Source: Sphingomonas alpina
Lineage (GTDB): Bacteria; Pseudomonadota; Alphaproteobacteria; Sphingomonadales; Sphingomonadaceae
Reading direction: 5' to 3'
DNA: 64,000 nt
Assembly: GCF_014490665.1 (NCBI RefSeq)
Contig: NZ_CP061038.1
Span: 3,968,001-4,032,000 of the forward strand
Made by a program: the position numbers and the translations under genes. The notes beneath the pieces are model-generated. The model saw only the letters and a program-made list of their open reading frames with translations, made no database searches and was not told the DNA's origin. Positions 52,173 through 61,865 of the stretch are shown piece by piece (the first letter of the stretch is position 1; each line of letters opens with the position of its first letter).

Positions 52173-53081
52173 TCAGCGATAAGGCGGGTCGTCGAACCAG
52201 TCGGCGAAGTCAGGCCATGCCGCCGATACGCGGTCGGGAAAGACGGGTTCGCGCTTTTCGAGGAAGCTCGCCACACCCTCCGCCGCGTCACCACTGGCGC
52301 CGCGCGACCAGATCGCACGACTTTCGATACGGTGCGCCTCCATCGGGTGTGCCATGCCGAGCCCGGTCCACATCATCTTGCGCAACAATGAGACCGAGAC
52401 GGGGGCGCTGTCGCCGGTCAGTTCCTTCGCCAGCGCCCGCGCGGCAGGGAGGAGATCGTCCGGCGCGTGCAGGCTACGCACCAGCCCGCCCTTCAGCGCT
52501 TCTTCGGCGCCGAATACGCGGCCGGAATAGCACCATTCGAGCGCCTGGCCGATGCCGACCAGGCGCGGCAGGAACCAGCTCGACGATGCCTCCGCCACGA
52601 TGCCGCGCCGCGCGAAGACGAAGCCGAAGCGTGCCGCATCGCTCGCCAGGCGGAAATCCATCGGCAGGGTCATGGTCGCGCCGATGCCGACCGCCGGCCC
52701 GTTGATCGCGCCGATCACCGGCTTTTTCGATGCGAAGATGCGCAGTGCGAGGATACCGCCGCCGTCGCGGACCGCCGGGTGCGAATAATCCACACTGCCA
52801 TCGGCGCCAACCGGCGACTCTGCACCATTCCATCCGCCGCGCTTGTCATAGTCGAAGGTCGCCGCGCCGCCCGACAGATCGGCCCCGGCGCAAAAGCCGC
52901 GCCCCGCGCCGGTGACGATGACGCAGCGCACATCATCATCGGCATCGGTCGCGTCGAACGCCCCGACCAGTTCCTCCATCATCGCCTTGTTGAAGGCGTT
53001 GAGCTTGTCGGGCCGGTTGAGCGTGATGGTGGCGATGCCGTCATCCATGCCGAGCGTGATGGTTTCGAAAGCCCGAGTCAT
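52173..53081 (-). CDS. Enoyl-CoA hydratase/isomerase (crotonase) family protein
   Basis: 302 aa. Oxyanion-hole segments [15 protein letters not shown] and [19 protein letters not shown]; catalytic region [19 protein letters not shown] with the Glu. It should act on an acyl-CoA thioester. ATG 53081 overlaps the cytochrome stop (ATGA). It is the last gene of the molybdoenzyme operon, suggesting that an aldehyde- or ring-oxidation product enters CoA metabolism (inference). Confidence 0.9.
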   Translation of the reverse strand: MTRAFETITLGMDDGIATITLNRPDKLNAFNKAMMEELVGAFDATDADDDVRCVIVTGAGRGFCAGADLSGGAATFDYDKRGGWNGAESPVGADGSVDYSHPAVRDGGGILALRIFASKKPVIGAINGPAVGIGATMTLPMDFRLASDAARFGFVFARRGIVAEASSSWFLPRLVGIGQALEWCYSGRVFGAEEALKGGLVRSLHAPDDLLPAARALAKELTGDSAPVSVSLLRKMMWTGLGMAHPMEAHRIESRAIWSRGASGDAAEGVASFLEKREPVFPDRVSAAWPDFADWFDDPPYR

Positions 53082-53698
53082 GCCGGGCATTTCGCGCCGC
53101 TCTCCACCCATGCCCTGGTCAATGCACCGAACTCGGCCTGAGTGCCCGGCGCGGGTGTGCGGCCCTTGCCGGGATTCCATGCCCAGCCGACCAGGCTGTC
53201 ATGACTGTTATGCTCGATCAGCTGCTCGAGCGTCTTGCCGTCGTTGCGCTTGGGGTCCTTGATCTGTTCGCAGATCTGGCGGAGCGTCTTACCCTCCCAT
53301 GCCATGGCGATCGGCGCGAGATGCCAGTTGGGGTGGCCCGGAATGCTGCCCGAGCCATTGGCGAACGCGACATTGGCGGGGCCATGGCAGGTGGCGCATT
53401 CCAGCCCGGCCGCGCCATGCCCGTCGGGGCCACGCACCACCGGCGGATTGTGCTGCGTCATCGCATCACCCTGATTGGGCCGATCGGTGCGCGGATGGCA
53501 GTTGAGGCAGCGCGGGCTTTGAATGACCTTGCCCATTTCGACGAACAAAGCAGCGGAACGCGCATCGCCGCCGGCAGGGCCGCCCTCGACGCTGGAAGCA
53601 GGCATGCGTCGCGCCTGCCCGCCGGCACCACCGGCCAGTACTGCTACGGGAAGGGCGAGCACGCTCATCGCGAGCACGACATGACGGAGCATGATCAT
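53078..53698 (-). CDS. Exported dihaem cytochrome-like protein
   Basis: 206 aa. Signal peptide about 1-25; two haem-binding motifs, CLNCH and CATCH, separated by about 39 residues. The region after them ([17 protein letters not shown]) is found in cytochromes accompanying isoquinoline oxidoreductase-like enzymes. It is the likely periplasmic electron acceptor. ATG 53698 overlaps the upstream molybdoenzyme stop (ATGA). Confidence 0.85.
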   Translation of the reverse strand: MIMLRHVVLAMSVLALPVAVLAGGAGGQARRMPASSVEGGPAGGDARSAALFVEMGKVIQSPRCLNCHPRTDRPNQGDAMTQHNPPVVRGPDGHGAAGLECATCHGPANVAFANGSGSIPGHPNWHLAPIAMAWEGKTLRQICEQIKDPKRNDGKTLEQLIEHNSHDSLVGWAWNPGKGRTPAPGTQAEFGALTRAWVESGAKCPA

Positions 53699-55845
53699 GC
53701 ATTGTCTCCATGCGCGAAGGGCAATCGGCGCACCGCCTTGCCGGTCAGCCTGCGCCACGCATTGGCGATAGCGGGTGCGGTCGGCGGCAGCCCGGGTTCG
53801 CCGACACCGGTCGGGTTGGCGCCCGATTTGATGATCGCCACCTCGACCTCGGGCATCTCGCCGATGCGCAGCGAGCGATAGCTGTCGAAATTGCTCTGCT
53901 GCACCAGGCCGCCTTCGCCGAGCGTGATCTCACTATAAAGCGCATGGCCGAGCCCATAGCCGATCCCGCCTTCGATCTGCGCGCGGATGACATTGGTGTT
54001 GATCGCGATGCCGCAATCGATCGCACACCACATCTTGTGCACCTTTGGCAGTCCATCTGCGCCCTTCGACACTTCGGCGATCTGCGCGACATAGCTGCCG
54101 AAACTCTTGTGGAACGCGACGCCGCGCGCACGACCGGATTTCGCATCGAGCCCGCCGGCCAGTTCGGCGACGCGCCTGAGCACTGCCTTGGCGCGATCGT
54201 CCTTCATCAGTTTCAGGCGTCCGGCGATACGATCCTGACCGCCCAGTTCGAGCAGCTGATCGAGAAAGGTCTCGACCGCATAGGCGGTATGGGTGTTGCC
54301 GACCGAGCGCCACCAGAGCGTCGGCACGCCGTTCTGCATGACGTGGAAACCGGCACGGAAAGCGGGAAAATCATAGGAGCTTTCGGTGACGCCCTCCATC
54401 ATCGAATCGTCATAGCCCTTGGACTTGTCCTCGAACGGCGTGCCGATCATGAAGGACTGGGCGGCGATGACCGAGTCCCAGCCGACAATCTCGCCCCTGG
54501 CATCGACCCCACCCTGCGCGCGGTGAACGACGAGCGGGCGATAGCGGCCGCCGAGCAGGTCGGTTTCGCGTGTCCAGACATGCTTGACCGGGGTCTTGCC
54601 GCCGAGCGCCTTGACCGCGCTCGCGGCCTCGACCGCGAATTCCATCGCCGGCGTCGCGCGCCGACCGAAGCTGCCGCCGGCATAAAGTTCGTGCAGCGTC
54701 ATGCCGGCAAAGGGCACGCCGAGCACGCCTGCGATCGCCGCCGTCTCGCCGACCTGGAACTGGCTGCCCATCCAGACGTCCGCGCCGCCTTCACGCGGCT
54801 CGATCACGACATCGAGCGGCTCCATCGGGGCATGCGCGAGATAGGGAAAGATATAGGTCGCATCGATCGTCTTCGCCGCGCCCTTGATCGCGGCGGCGGC
54901 ATCGCCCTTCGCCTCGGCCTGTTTGCCCGGCGTCGCCGCCGCTTCGGCATAGGTTTTGATCATCGCCTCGGTCGAGCGGGTTTCGGCCTTGGACAAATCC
55001 CAGTCCACGTCGAGCGCGGCACGCCCCCGGATCGCGGCGAACGTGTCCTTGGCATAGACCACGACCCCATGCGGGATCGCCTTGACCGCGACCACGCCGG
55101 GGACTTTCAGCGCGGCGGCATCGCGCACTGCCTTCACCGTACCGCCAAATGCGGGCGGATGCTGGATCACGCTGATCACCATGCCCGGTCGGCGCGTGTC
55201 CATGGTGAACTGCGCGGTGCCGGTGGTCTTGACCAGCGTATCGATCTTGGGGACGTCGGTGCCGATCAGGGTGAACTGGTCGGGGGTCTTGAGCACCGGC
55301 TTTTCGGGCACCGGCAGCAGCGCCGCGTCGGCGGCAAGTTCGCCGAAACGCGCCTTGCGCTTACCGTGGCTGACCACGCCCTTCGATACCTTGATCTCGG
55401 CGGCAGGAACCTTCCATTTCCGCGCCGCGGCCTCGACCAGCATCGCACGGGCGGCGGCGCCGGCATTGCGCAACTGCATCCAGCTATTGGCCATCGCGGT
55501 CGATCCGCCGGTGCCCATCGTGCCGAACATGAGATTCTTGTAGAGCGGGTCGTTGGCCGGCGCGAAGTCGATCCGCATCTGCGACCAGTCGGCGTCGAGC
55601 TCGTCGGCGACGATCGTGGTCAGGCCGGTCGCCGGCCCCTGGCCGAATTCGATATGCTTGATGATCACCGTGACGCTGTTGTCGGCGGCGATGCGCACGA
55701 ACGCATTGGGTGCGAACGGCGCGGCAGCCTTGGCCGGTGCTGCGGCGGCCCGCCCCCCCATCGGCAAGGCAAGGCCGATCACCAGGCCCGATGTACCGAG
55801 GAATTCGCGGCGGCTTGTGCCATTGGCATCGAAGGGCGCGTTCAT
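53695..55845 (-). CDS. iorB: Molybdopterin-binding large subunit, isoquinoline 1-oxidoreductase-like
   Basis: 716 aa. A Tat-type leader, [18 protein letters not shown], indicates export of the folded enzyme. The body follows IorB/xanthine-dehydrogenase large subunits: [40 protein letters not shown], and [16 protein letters not shown] near the C-terminus. It would hydroxylate an N-heterocycle or oxidise an aldehyde at a Mo-cytosine dinucleotide centre. The 2Fe-2S subunit is encoded immediately upstream with a 4-nt overlap. The symbol is family-level only. Confidence 0.87.
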   Translation of the reverse strand: MNAPFDANGTSRREFLGTSGLVIGLALPMGGRAAAAPAKAAAPFAPNAFVRIAADNSVTVIIKHIEFGQGPATGLTTIVADELDADWSQMRIDFAPANDPLYKNLMFGTMGTGGSTAMANSWMQLRNAGAAARAMLVEAAARKWKVPAAEIKVSKGVVSHGKRKARFGELAADAALLPVPEKPVLKTPDQFTLIGTDVPKIDTLVKTTGTAQFTMDTRRPGMVISVIQHPPAFGGTVKAVRDAAALKVPGVVAVKAIPHGVVVYAKDTFAAIRGRAALDVDWDLSKAETRSTEAMIKTYAEAAATPGKQAEAKGDAAAAIKGAAKTIDATYIFPYLAHAPMEPLDVVIEPREGGADVWMGSQFQVGETAAIAGVLGVPFAGMTLHELYAGGSFGRRATPAMEFAVEAASAVKALGGKTPVKHVWTRETDLLGGRYRPLVVHRAQGGVDARGEIVGWDSVIAAQSFMIGTPFEDKSKGYDDSMMEGVTESSYDFPAFRAGFHVMQNGVPTLWWRSVGNTHTAYAVETFLDQLLELGGQDRIAGRLKLMKDDRAKAVLRRVAELAGGLDAKSGRARGVAFHKSFGSYVAQIAEVSKGADGLPKVHKMWCAIDCGIAINTNVIRAQIEGGIGYGLGHALYSEITLGEGGLVQQSNFDSYRSLRIGEMPEVEVAIIKSGANPTGVGEPGLPPTAPAIANAWRRLTGKAVRRLPFAHGDNA

Positions 55846-56309
55846 GCTGCCGCTCCGGCGGATCTGGCCGCATCCTTTATCGCCTGGCGGACGCGCACAT
55901 AGGTGGCGCAGCGGCAGATATTACCGGCCATGCCATGGTCGATATCTTCGTCGCTGGGGTTCGGCTTGATCGAGAGCAGGCCGATCGCCGACATCACCTG
56001 TCCCGACTGGCAGAAGCCGCATTGCGGCACGTCGATCGCGACCCAGGCAGCCTTGACCGCGTCTGCCGTCTTACCCTTCACGCCTTCGATCGTCGTCACG
56101 CTGCGCCCCGCCACGGTACCGACCGGCGTCACGCAGGAGCGGCGATTCTTGCCGTCGAGATGTACGGTGCACGCGCCGCACTGCGCGATGCCGCAGCCAT
56201 ATTTGGTGCCGGTCAGTTCGAGATGATCGCGCAACACCCAGAGCAGCGGCGTATCGGGGTCGCCGTCGAACGTCGCTTTCGCCCCGTTCAGAAGGAACTC
56301 GGTCGCCAT
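55842..56309 (-). CDS. iorA: [2Fe-2S]-binding small subunit, isoquinoline 1-oxidoreductase-like
   Basis: 155 aa. Two clusters are encoded: plant-ferredoxin type with [16 protein letters not shown], and the second with [10 protein letters not shown] and [15 protein letters not shown]. It relays electrons from the Mo centre to the cytochrome. First gene of a four-gene overlapping operon (iorA, iorB, cytochrome, crotonase). It diverges from the fused aminotransferase gene across 130 nt. Confidence 0.93.
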   Translation of the reverse strand: MATEFLLNGAKATFDGDPDTPLLWVLRDHLELTGTKYGCGIAQCGACTVHLDGKNRRSCVTPVGTVAGRSVTTIEGVKGKTADAVKAAWVAIDVPQCGFCQSGQVMSAIGLLSIKPNPSDEDIDHGMAGNICRCATYVRVRQAIKDAARSAGAAA

Positions 56310-56439
56310 CCAGCGTCTCCCTTTTCGTGCCCGCAGCGATGATACGGCGCGCAGCGGCAGGCAGGCAACCGGAAACGTCTCGAATCGAAACCCGAGGGTC
56401 GTAACGGCTTTTTAGGCGGCGGTCGGCATAAGGCGGACC

Positions 56440-58935
56440 ATGCGTCACTTTCCTCTTATCGCCCCCAATCCTCCGCGCCTGACGGAGCAGCTCGATGCGC
56501 TGCGCCGGGTCGAGGCATCGGGTGTATTCAGCAATAACGGGCCCGAAGTCCGCGCGTTCGAGGCCGAGATTACCGACTCGCTGTTCGGCGGTCGCGGTGC
56601 GAGCCTGGCGGTCGCCAACGCGACGCTCGGCCTGATGGTCGCGATCAAACATGCCGCGATGGAAGCCGGGCGGCCGGACGGGCTGGCCCTGATGCCGAGC
56701 CTGACCTTCGCCGCGACCGGCCAGGCAGCTTTATGGTCGGGGCTGACGCCGCTGATCTGCGATGTAGATCCGGACGAATGGAGTGCCTGCCCGGAGGCCG
56801 AGGAGCGGTTGCTGCACCATTACGGCGACCGTATCGGCGTCATCACTCCCTATGCCACCTTCGGCAATGCGATCGATCTCGATCGCTACGCCTGGCTGCA
56901 GCGGCGTTTCGGCGTCGGCGTGGTGATCGATGCGGCGTCCTCGCTCGGCACGCGCGACGGCGCGGGCGACGGCTTCGGTCATGATGCACCGTTCGCGGTG
57001 GTCTATTCGATGCACGCGACCAAGACCTTCGCGGTCGCCGAAGGCGGGTTGATTCATAGCGGCGACGCGCAGCTGATCGACCGGTTGCGCACAATGATCA
57101 ATTTCGGATTCGAAGGCGGACGCAGCGCGACCCTGCCGGGTATCAACGCCAAGCTGCCCGAAGTGATCGCGGTGCTGGCGCGCGCCAAGCTCGGCGAGAT
57201 CGAGGCAGTGTGCGAGGCACGCACCGCGGTCGAGGCTGCCTATCGCGGGACGTTGAGTGACTTCACCCTGCAAGCGGTTTCTGGCCGGCGGCGAGCGATG
57301 CAATTCATGCCGGTGCTGCTGCCCGACGCGCTGGTGTCACGTCGCGACCGGATCGCGGCCGACCTGCAGGCGGCAGGAATCGGCGTCGGGCGCTATTTCA
57401 GCCCGCACCTTGCCGAGCAGCCTTTGTTTCAGACCAGCGCGCTGATCGAGCCGACACCGGTCGCCGACCGGGTCGCTGCACGCATGCTGTCGCTACCGAT
57501 CACCGACGCGATGAGCCCGGACGATGCGCGCCATATCGCCACGACCTTCACCGCAATCTGCGCCGCGGAAGCCGCGCGCGTCCCGGCGGAGCCAAAACAC
57601 CGCGCCATTGCGGCGACGCTGATCGTCGGCGGCGGGCCCGCAGGCACCGCATTGCTCACCGCGGCGAGCAAGAAGGGCCGGCTCGCCGATCTCGCGCGCG
57701 CGGGACTGGTCATGGTCGAGCGCGACGATGCGATCGGTGGTGGGCGGCTCGGGCGCTATGCGATCAATTCCGACAGCACTGCGCAAACCTTCCTGACCGC
57801 GGTCAAGGACAACCCCCATCCCGAACTCGCCGCGATCGTGGCGCATCCGGCCGCGCGCGCGGTCGAACGCTATGCCGACGCGCTGGGCGTGCCCCTGGTC
57901 GAGGCCGGACCGCTGCTCCGCGCGACCGGCGACCGGCTGGCCGATATCGTCGTCGCCAATGGCGGATCCGTGCTGACCGGGCACGACGTGCTGGGTAGCC
58001 AGCGTACCGCCGATGGCCTGTGGAACACACGAATCCGGCGTCGGGCCGACGGAATCGAGTTCGACCAGCTGTCCCACCAGATCGTCATCGCCACCGGCGG
58101 ACATCAGCCGCTCGACCGGCTGGTCCGGCAAAGTGTCGCTGGCGTGCCGCTGGTCGATCATGCCGGCGGCAAGCTGCTGCAATCCGATGAAGTGCTGTCG
58201 CTCGGCGGCTTCACCAAGGTCGCCGACCTGCTCGCCGGCAAGCGGAACCCTCGCATCGCGGTGATTGGCGGATCGACCAGCGCGCTGACCAGCATCGCCC
58301 TGTTGCTCAAAGGCTCCCCGGCCTTGCCGTTCGGCGCAGGGGGCATCACCCTGCTCCATCGCCGTCCGCTGCGCCCCTTCTATCCGTCGATCGACGCCGC
58401 CCATGCCGAAGGCTTCACTGATTTCGGCCCTGAGGACATCTGCCCGGTCAGCGGCTTCGTCTATCGCCTCGCCGGTTTCCGGCTCGAGGCGCGCGAACTG
58501 GTGCTGCGCATGCTCGGCGTCGATGGCCGCGCGCCCGATCCGCGGATCGCGCTGCATCGCATCGCTGGCGCGGACGACCGGATCGCGCGAGCGCATCTCG
58601 ACCGCGCCGACCTCGTCGTCGCGGCGCTCGGCTATCGCCCGCACGCGCTGCCGATCAGTGACCAGCACGGCGATCCGATCGCGCTGTCCGCGCAGCACGG
58701 CGGTGCCATGGTCGACGCGCATTGCCGGGTGATCGACGCCCAGGGAACGCCGGTCCCCGGCGTCTATGGCATCGGCCTCGCCGCCGGCTTCGTACCCTGG
58801 GGTGCGCTTGGCGGCGAGGCGAGCTTCTCGGGCCAGGCCAACGGGCTGTGGCTCTGGCAGAATGATGTCGGGCAGATGATCGTCGACCAGATTCTGGGCG
58901 ACGCAGGTGCCGGGCGAGAACGGGCGGTCGCATGA
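56440..58935 (+). CDS. Fused DegT-type aminotransferase and FAD/NAD(P)-binding oxidoreductase
   Basis: 831 aa, two enzymes in one chain. Residues about 1-385 are a DegT/DnrJ/EryC1-type PLP aminotransferase: VANATLGLMVAIKHA loop, VVIDAASSLGTRDG, and HATKTF with Lys195 as the expected PLP Schiff-base residue, then AEGGLI. Residues about 390-831 are an FAD-dependent oxidoreductase: LIVGGGPAGTALLTA near residue 397, a second Rossmann motif VIGGSTSALTSIALL near 608, and a closing VYGIGLAAGFVPWGALGGE. It might convert a keto-sugar or amino acid and then oxidise the amine (inference). The stop overlaps the GT2 start (ATGA). Confidence 0.85.
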   Translation: MRHFPLIAPNPPRLTEQLDALRRVEASGVFSNNGPEVRAFEAEITDSLFGGRGASLAVANATLGLMVAIKHAAMEAGRPDGLALMPSLTFAATGQAALWSGLTPLICDVDPDEWSACPEAEERLLHHYGDRIGVITPYATFGNAIDLDRYAWLQRRFGVGVVIDAASSLGTRDGAGDGFGHDAPFAVVYSMHATKTFAVAEGGLIHSGDAQLIDRLRTMINFGFEGGRSATLPGINAKLPEVIAVLARAKLGEIEAVCEARTAVEAAYRGTLSDFTLQAVSGRRRAMQFMPVLLPDALVSRRDRIAADLQAAGIGVGRYFSPHLAEQPLFQTSALIEPTPVADRVAARMLSLPITDAMSPDDARHIATTFTAICAAEAARVPAEPKHRAIAATLIVGGGPAGTALLTAASKKGRLADLARAGLVMVERDDAIGGGRLGRYAINSDSTAQTFLTAVKDNPHPELAAIVAHPAARAVERYADALGVPLVEAGPLLRATGDRLADIVVANGGSVLTGHDVLGSQRTADGLWNTRIRRRADGIEFDQLSHQIVIATGGHQPLDRLVRQSVAGVPLVDHAGGKLLQSDEVLSLGGFTKVADLLAGKRNPRIAVIGGSTSALTSIALLLKGSPALPFGAGGITLLHRRPLRPFYPSIDAAHAEGFTDFGPEDICPVSGFVYRLAGFRLEARELVLRMLGVDGRAPDPRIALHRIAGADDRIARAHLDRADLVVAALGYRPHALPISDQHGDPIALSAQHGGAMVDAHCRVIDAQGTPVPGVYGIGLAAGFVPWGALGGEASFSGQANGLWLWQNDVGQMIVDQILGDAGAGRERAVA

Positions 58936-59984
58936 CGGCGCCGGTCGTCAGCGTGATCATGGCTGCGTATAATGGCGCGGCCCTGGTCGGCGAGACGATC
59001 GCCAGCTTGCAGGCGCAGACTCTCAGCGATTTCGAGATCGTCGTGGTCGACGACCGGTCGACCGACGATACGCTGGCGATCCTGCGCGCGATCGATGACC
59101 CACGCCTTCGCGTGATCGAAAGTGCGGCCAATCAAGGCCCGGTGCGGGCGCGCAACCGCGCGGTTGCGGAAGCGCGCGGCCGCTATATCGCGGGGCTCGA
59201 CCAGGACGATCTGTGCCGGCCGGAACGGCTCGCCAGGCAGGTCGCCTATCTGGAAGCACGTCCCGACACCGTCTTGCTCGGCACCGCCGCCACGGCTCTT
59301 GAAGACGGGCGCTTGTCGGCAACCGGCCATGCGCCCGCCTCCACGCCGCTGCTGATCGAGTGGCTGTTGCGGATCGAGAATCCGCTGGTCTGGTCGTCGG
59401 TGATGGTCCGCGCCGACGCCGCGCGCCAGCTTGCCCCCTTTACCCGCCCGGCGATGCTCTATGCCGAGGATTTCGACCTGTATCACCGGCTGGCGAAGCT
59501 CGGCCGGATCGCACGGCTCGACGAAGAACTGCTCGTCTATCGCCGGCACGGCGGCGGGGCATCGCAATGCTTTGTCGACACGATGCGCGCCCATGCCGCG
59601 CTGGTGCTGGCGAAGGCCTATGCCGAGCTGTTCGGCGAGGAGGCACAGCAGGTCGCCCGACTCGTCGTACAGCATATCATGGGGCAGGAACCGGTCCCGC
59701 ACCGTGTCGCGCTGCTCCAGCTCGGCACCGCGCTCGCGCGGCTGCAGGAGGATTTCCTGTCGAACCGGGTCGTCGATGCGGAGAGCCTGACACTGATCCG
59801 CTGGGAAACCGCACGGCGCTGGAGCCGGGTCGGCCGGGCGGCCCTGCGTACCGGCACGATCGGGCTCGGCGATGCCATCGCGGTGCGGCCCGACCATCTC
59901 GGGCTCGGCCATGCCGGAGTCGAGGAGCTGATCATGTCGCGCCTGATCGGCGGTGCGCGGTCGGCGATCAGACGCGCGAAATAG
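58932..59984 (+). CDS. GT2-family glycosyltransferase
   Basis: 350 aa. GT-A fold: VSVIMAAYNGAALVGETIAS, DDRSTDDT nucleotide-binding segment, and GLDQDDLCRPERL with the metal-binding acidic motif; a later YAEDFDLYHRLA gives the acceptor-side acids. It uses an activated sugar; donor and acceptor unknown. Translationally coupled to the aminotransferase-oxidoreductase fusion, so both may build or attach an amino sugar (inference). Convergent with the tail-sheath gene. Confidence 0.9.
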   Translation: MTAPVVSVIMAAYNGAALVGETIASLQAQTLSDFEIVVVDDRSTDDTLAILRAIDDPRLRVIESAANQGPVRARNRAVAEARGRYIAGLDQDDLCRPERLARQVAYLEARPDTVLLGTAATALEDGRLSATGHAPASTPLLIEWLLRIENPLVWSSVMVRADAARQLAPFTRPAMLYAEDFDLYHRLAKLGRIARLDEELLVYRRHGGGASQCFVDTMRAHAALVLAKAYAELFGEEAQQVARLVVQHIMGQEPVPHRVALLQLGTALARLQEDFLSNRVVDAESLTLIRWETARRWSRVGRAALRTGTIGLGDAIAVRPDHLGLGHAGVEELIMSRLIGGARSAIRRAK

Positions 59985-60024
59985 CACGACGCAGCCAAGC
60001 TGGTCCTACCCTATGCGCTCATGC

Positions 60025-61755
60025 TCAGCCTTGCATCGCCTGAGTGATGGTGAGTTCGATGAATTCGGCCGGATGAATCATCTGCAGCATGATCGAGACG
60101 ATCATATCGCCGTTCAGCACGTCTTGCGCGGTCATGCTCGAACCGATCCCGCAGGTTATGGTAAAGGCCTGGCTCGCCGTCGAGCCCATCAGCCCGCCCG
60201 CTTGCCAGACGCCGGTCAGGAACGCGGAAACAGAAGCGGTCACCGTCGCCCAGGTCGTCGCATCATTGGCGGCGAAGGCATAAGGCTGCAGCGCCGCCCT
60301 GATCGACTGGTCGATATAGATCAGCGTCCGCCGCGCCTGAATATAGCGATAGTCCTGACTGTTGCCGTCGAGCGTCCGTGCGCCCCAAACCACCGAACCA
60401 CGGTTCGGCTGGCTGCGGACGATATTGATCGCCTCGCCATTCAACGGCGCGTTGAAACCGCCCTGTTGGGCGTCGCTCATGTCGCAGAACGGCGATGTCA
60501 CGCTGTCGAGCGCGACATTCGCCGGTGCATCCCATACCCCATTGTTGCTGTCGTTCATGGTCCATATGCCGGCCAAGCCGGCGCTGGGCGCCAGGACATT
60601 CATCTTGGTGGCGATCAGCTGCATGATCTGCTGAAATACCGGCAGGGCATCGAGCAGCAGCCGGTCGAGCGTCCACTGCCATGCCGACAGATCGGCGCCC
60701 GGCGTTGGATAGGCAACCGGTGGCGTGGTGGCGCTTGAGGTCGATCCCGAATATTGCGTGGTGTTGGTGCTGCTCCGCGTGACCGGAAAGGCGGTAGCGA
60801 TCGCGGTTTGCACTGTGGCCAGCTGCGCGCCCGAATAGAGCATATTGGCCTGGGTCGTCAGGATGTTGTTGACGACCGAGTTGTCGCCGTTCGGGGCCGC
60901 CAGATTGGTATAGAGAATGTCGCCCGGCGCGACGATCGACGTATTGAGCGCGGGCGCATAGGCCACGCCAAAACCGACATTGGTGACCTGCGGCGCGATC
61001 GCGGTGACGAGATCGTTCTGGCACGCCTGCAGCCCAGTGACCGTATCGGCCATCAGGCATCCGGGCAGATCGAGGATCGCCATGCGGTCCTGCAAGGCGC
61101 CCGCCTGAGCGAGCATGGCGCAGGCGACGCGCCCATAATCGGCCAGGTTCAGCTGACAGGCTTCGGGAATGACGATCATGGTCGGCCCCGTCTTTCCGGC
61201 GGCCGCGGCGAGGCCAGCCAACAGGCCGGGCGCCCCTGTCACCGGGTCGCCCGCAGCGATGGCGGCCGGAATCCAGGCCGCAGGCACCGGGTCGGGCGCG
61301 ACGACTGGCGACTGGCCGCTCCAATAGCTGCCGACCGACACCACATAGCAAGGACCACCGCCATTGGCGAAGAACAAGCGCAAGTGCGCATAAAGGCAGA
61401 ATTGGCTCGCGTCGGGCGATGTGGCACTCAAATCGAAGCCCGTCATCGCGACATCGAGCCCGATCGAGCCGGAACCCGGCACGGTGAAGCTAGCCTGGAA
61501 GTCCGGTGTTGCCCCGGCGGCGGCCATCGACACGCGATAGGATCGCGGCGCAGCACCGCCGAAATAAGCGATGAATTCGGTCATCGACGTGATCGCGACG
61601 GGAACGCCGTAGAGCAGCGCGCCCGTCACCGGGTCACCGGCATATTGTGTATAGCCGATGAAGACCGGGACCGCGGTTGGAATGCCGACGATCGATGTTC
61701 CAAAGGCCGGAGTTTCCGTAACGTAAACGCCCGGAGTGGTTCTGCTCGGAGTCAT
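60025..61755 (-). CDS. Contractile phage-tail/injection-system sheath protein, orphan
   Basis: 576 aa. It starts TTPGVYVTETPAFGTSIVGI, then VPVFIGYTQYA, the typical tail-sheath N-terminus. The C-terminal domain has VVWGARTLDG, YRYIQARRTLIYIDQSI and a final MLQMIHPAEFIELTI, as in eCIS/tailocin sheaths. Sheaths polymerise around a tube and contract to drive it through a membrane. No tube, baseplate, spike, ATPase or lysis gene is seen in the 5 kb on either side. ATG 61755 is chosen; an upstream TTG is possible. Ser/Thr-rich stretches (about 325-350) could be glycosylated (speculative). Confidence 0.85.
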   Translation of the reverse strand: MTPSRTTPGVYVTETPAFGTSIVGIPTAVPVFIGYTQYAGDPVTGALLYGVPVAITSMTEFIAYFGGAAPRSYRVSMAAAGATPDFQASFTVPGSGSIGLDVAMTGFDLSATSPDASQFCLYAHLRLFFANGGGPCYVVSVGSYWSGQSPVVAPDPVPAAWIPAAIAAGDPVTGAPGLLAGLAAAAGKTGPTMIVIPEACQLNLADYGRVACAMLAQAGALQDRMAILDLPGCLMADTVTGLQACQNDLVTAIAPQVTNVGFGVAYAPALNTSIVAPGDILYTNLAAPNGDNSVVNNILTTQANMLYSGAQLATVQTAIATAFPVTRSSTNTTQYSGSTSSATTPPVAYPTPGADLSAWQWTLDRLLLDALPVFQQIMQLIATKMNVLAPSAGLAGIWTMNDSNNGVWDAPANVALDSVTSPFCDMSDAQQGGFNAPLNGEAINIVRSQPNRGSVVWGARTLDGNSQDYRYIQARRTLIYIDQSIRAALQPYAFAANDATTWATVTASVSAFLTGVWQAGGLMGSTASQAFTITCGIGSSMTAQDVLNGDMIVSIMLQMIHPAEFIELTITQAMQG

Positions 61756-61865
61756 GCTGTTACGGATACGTCCCGACGCCGTGTCGTACAAAATAATGTT
61801 GCGCCACTACGGCTCTATCATAGGTCAAGATGAGCAGCGCGGTCGTGACGGAGAACAGCTCCCGA

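Noticed and set aside
60025..61755. Prophage or tailocin cluster around the sheath gene
   Set aside because: Only the sheath is present; neighbours are metabolic and regulatory genes, so a prophage call is not supported.
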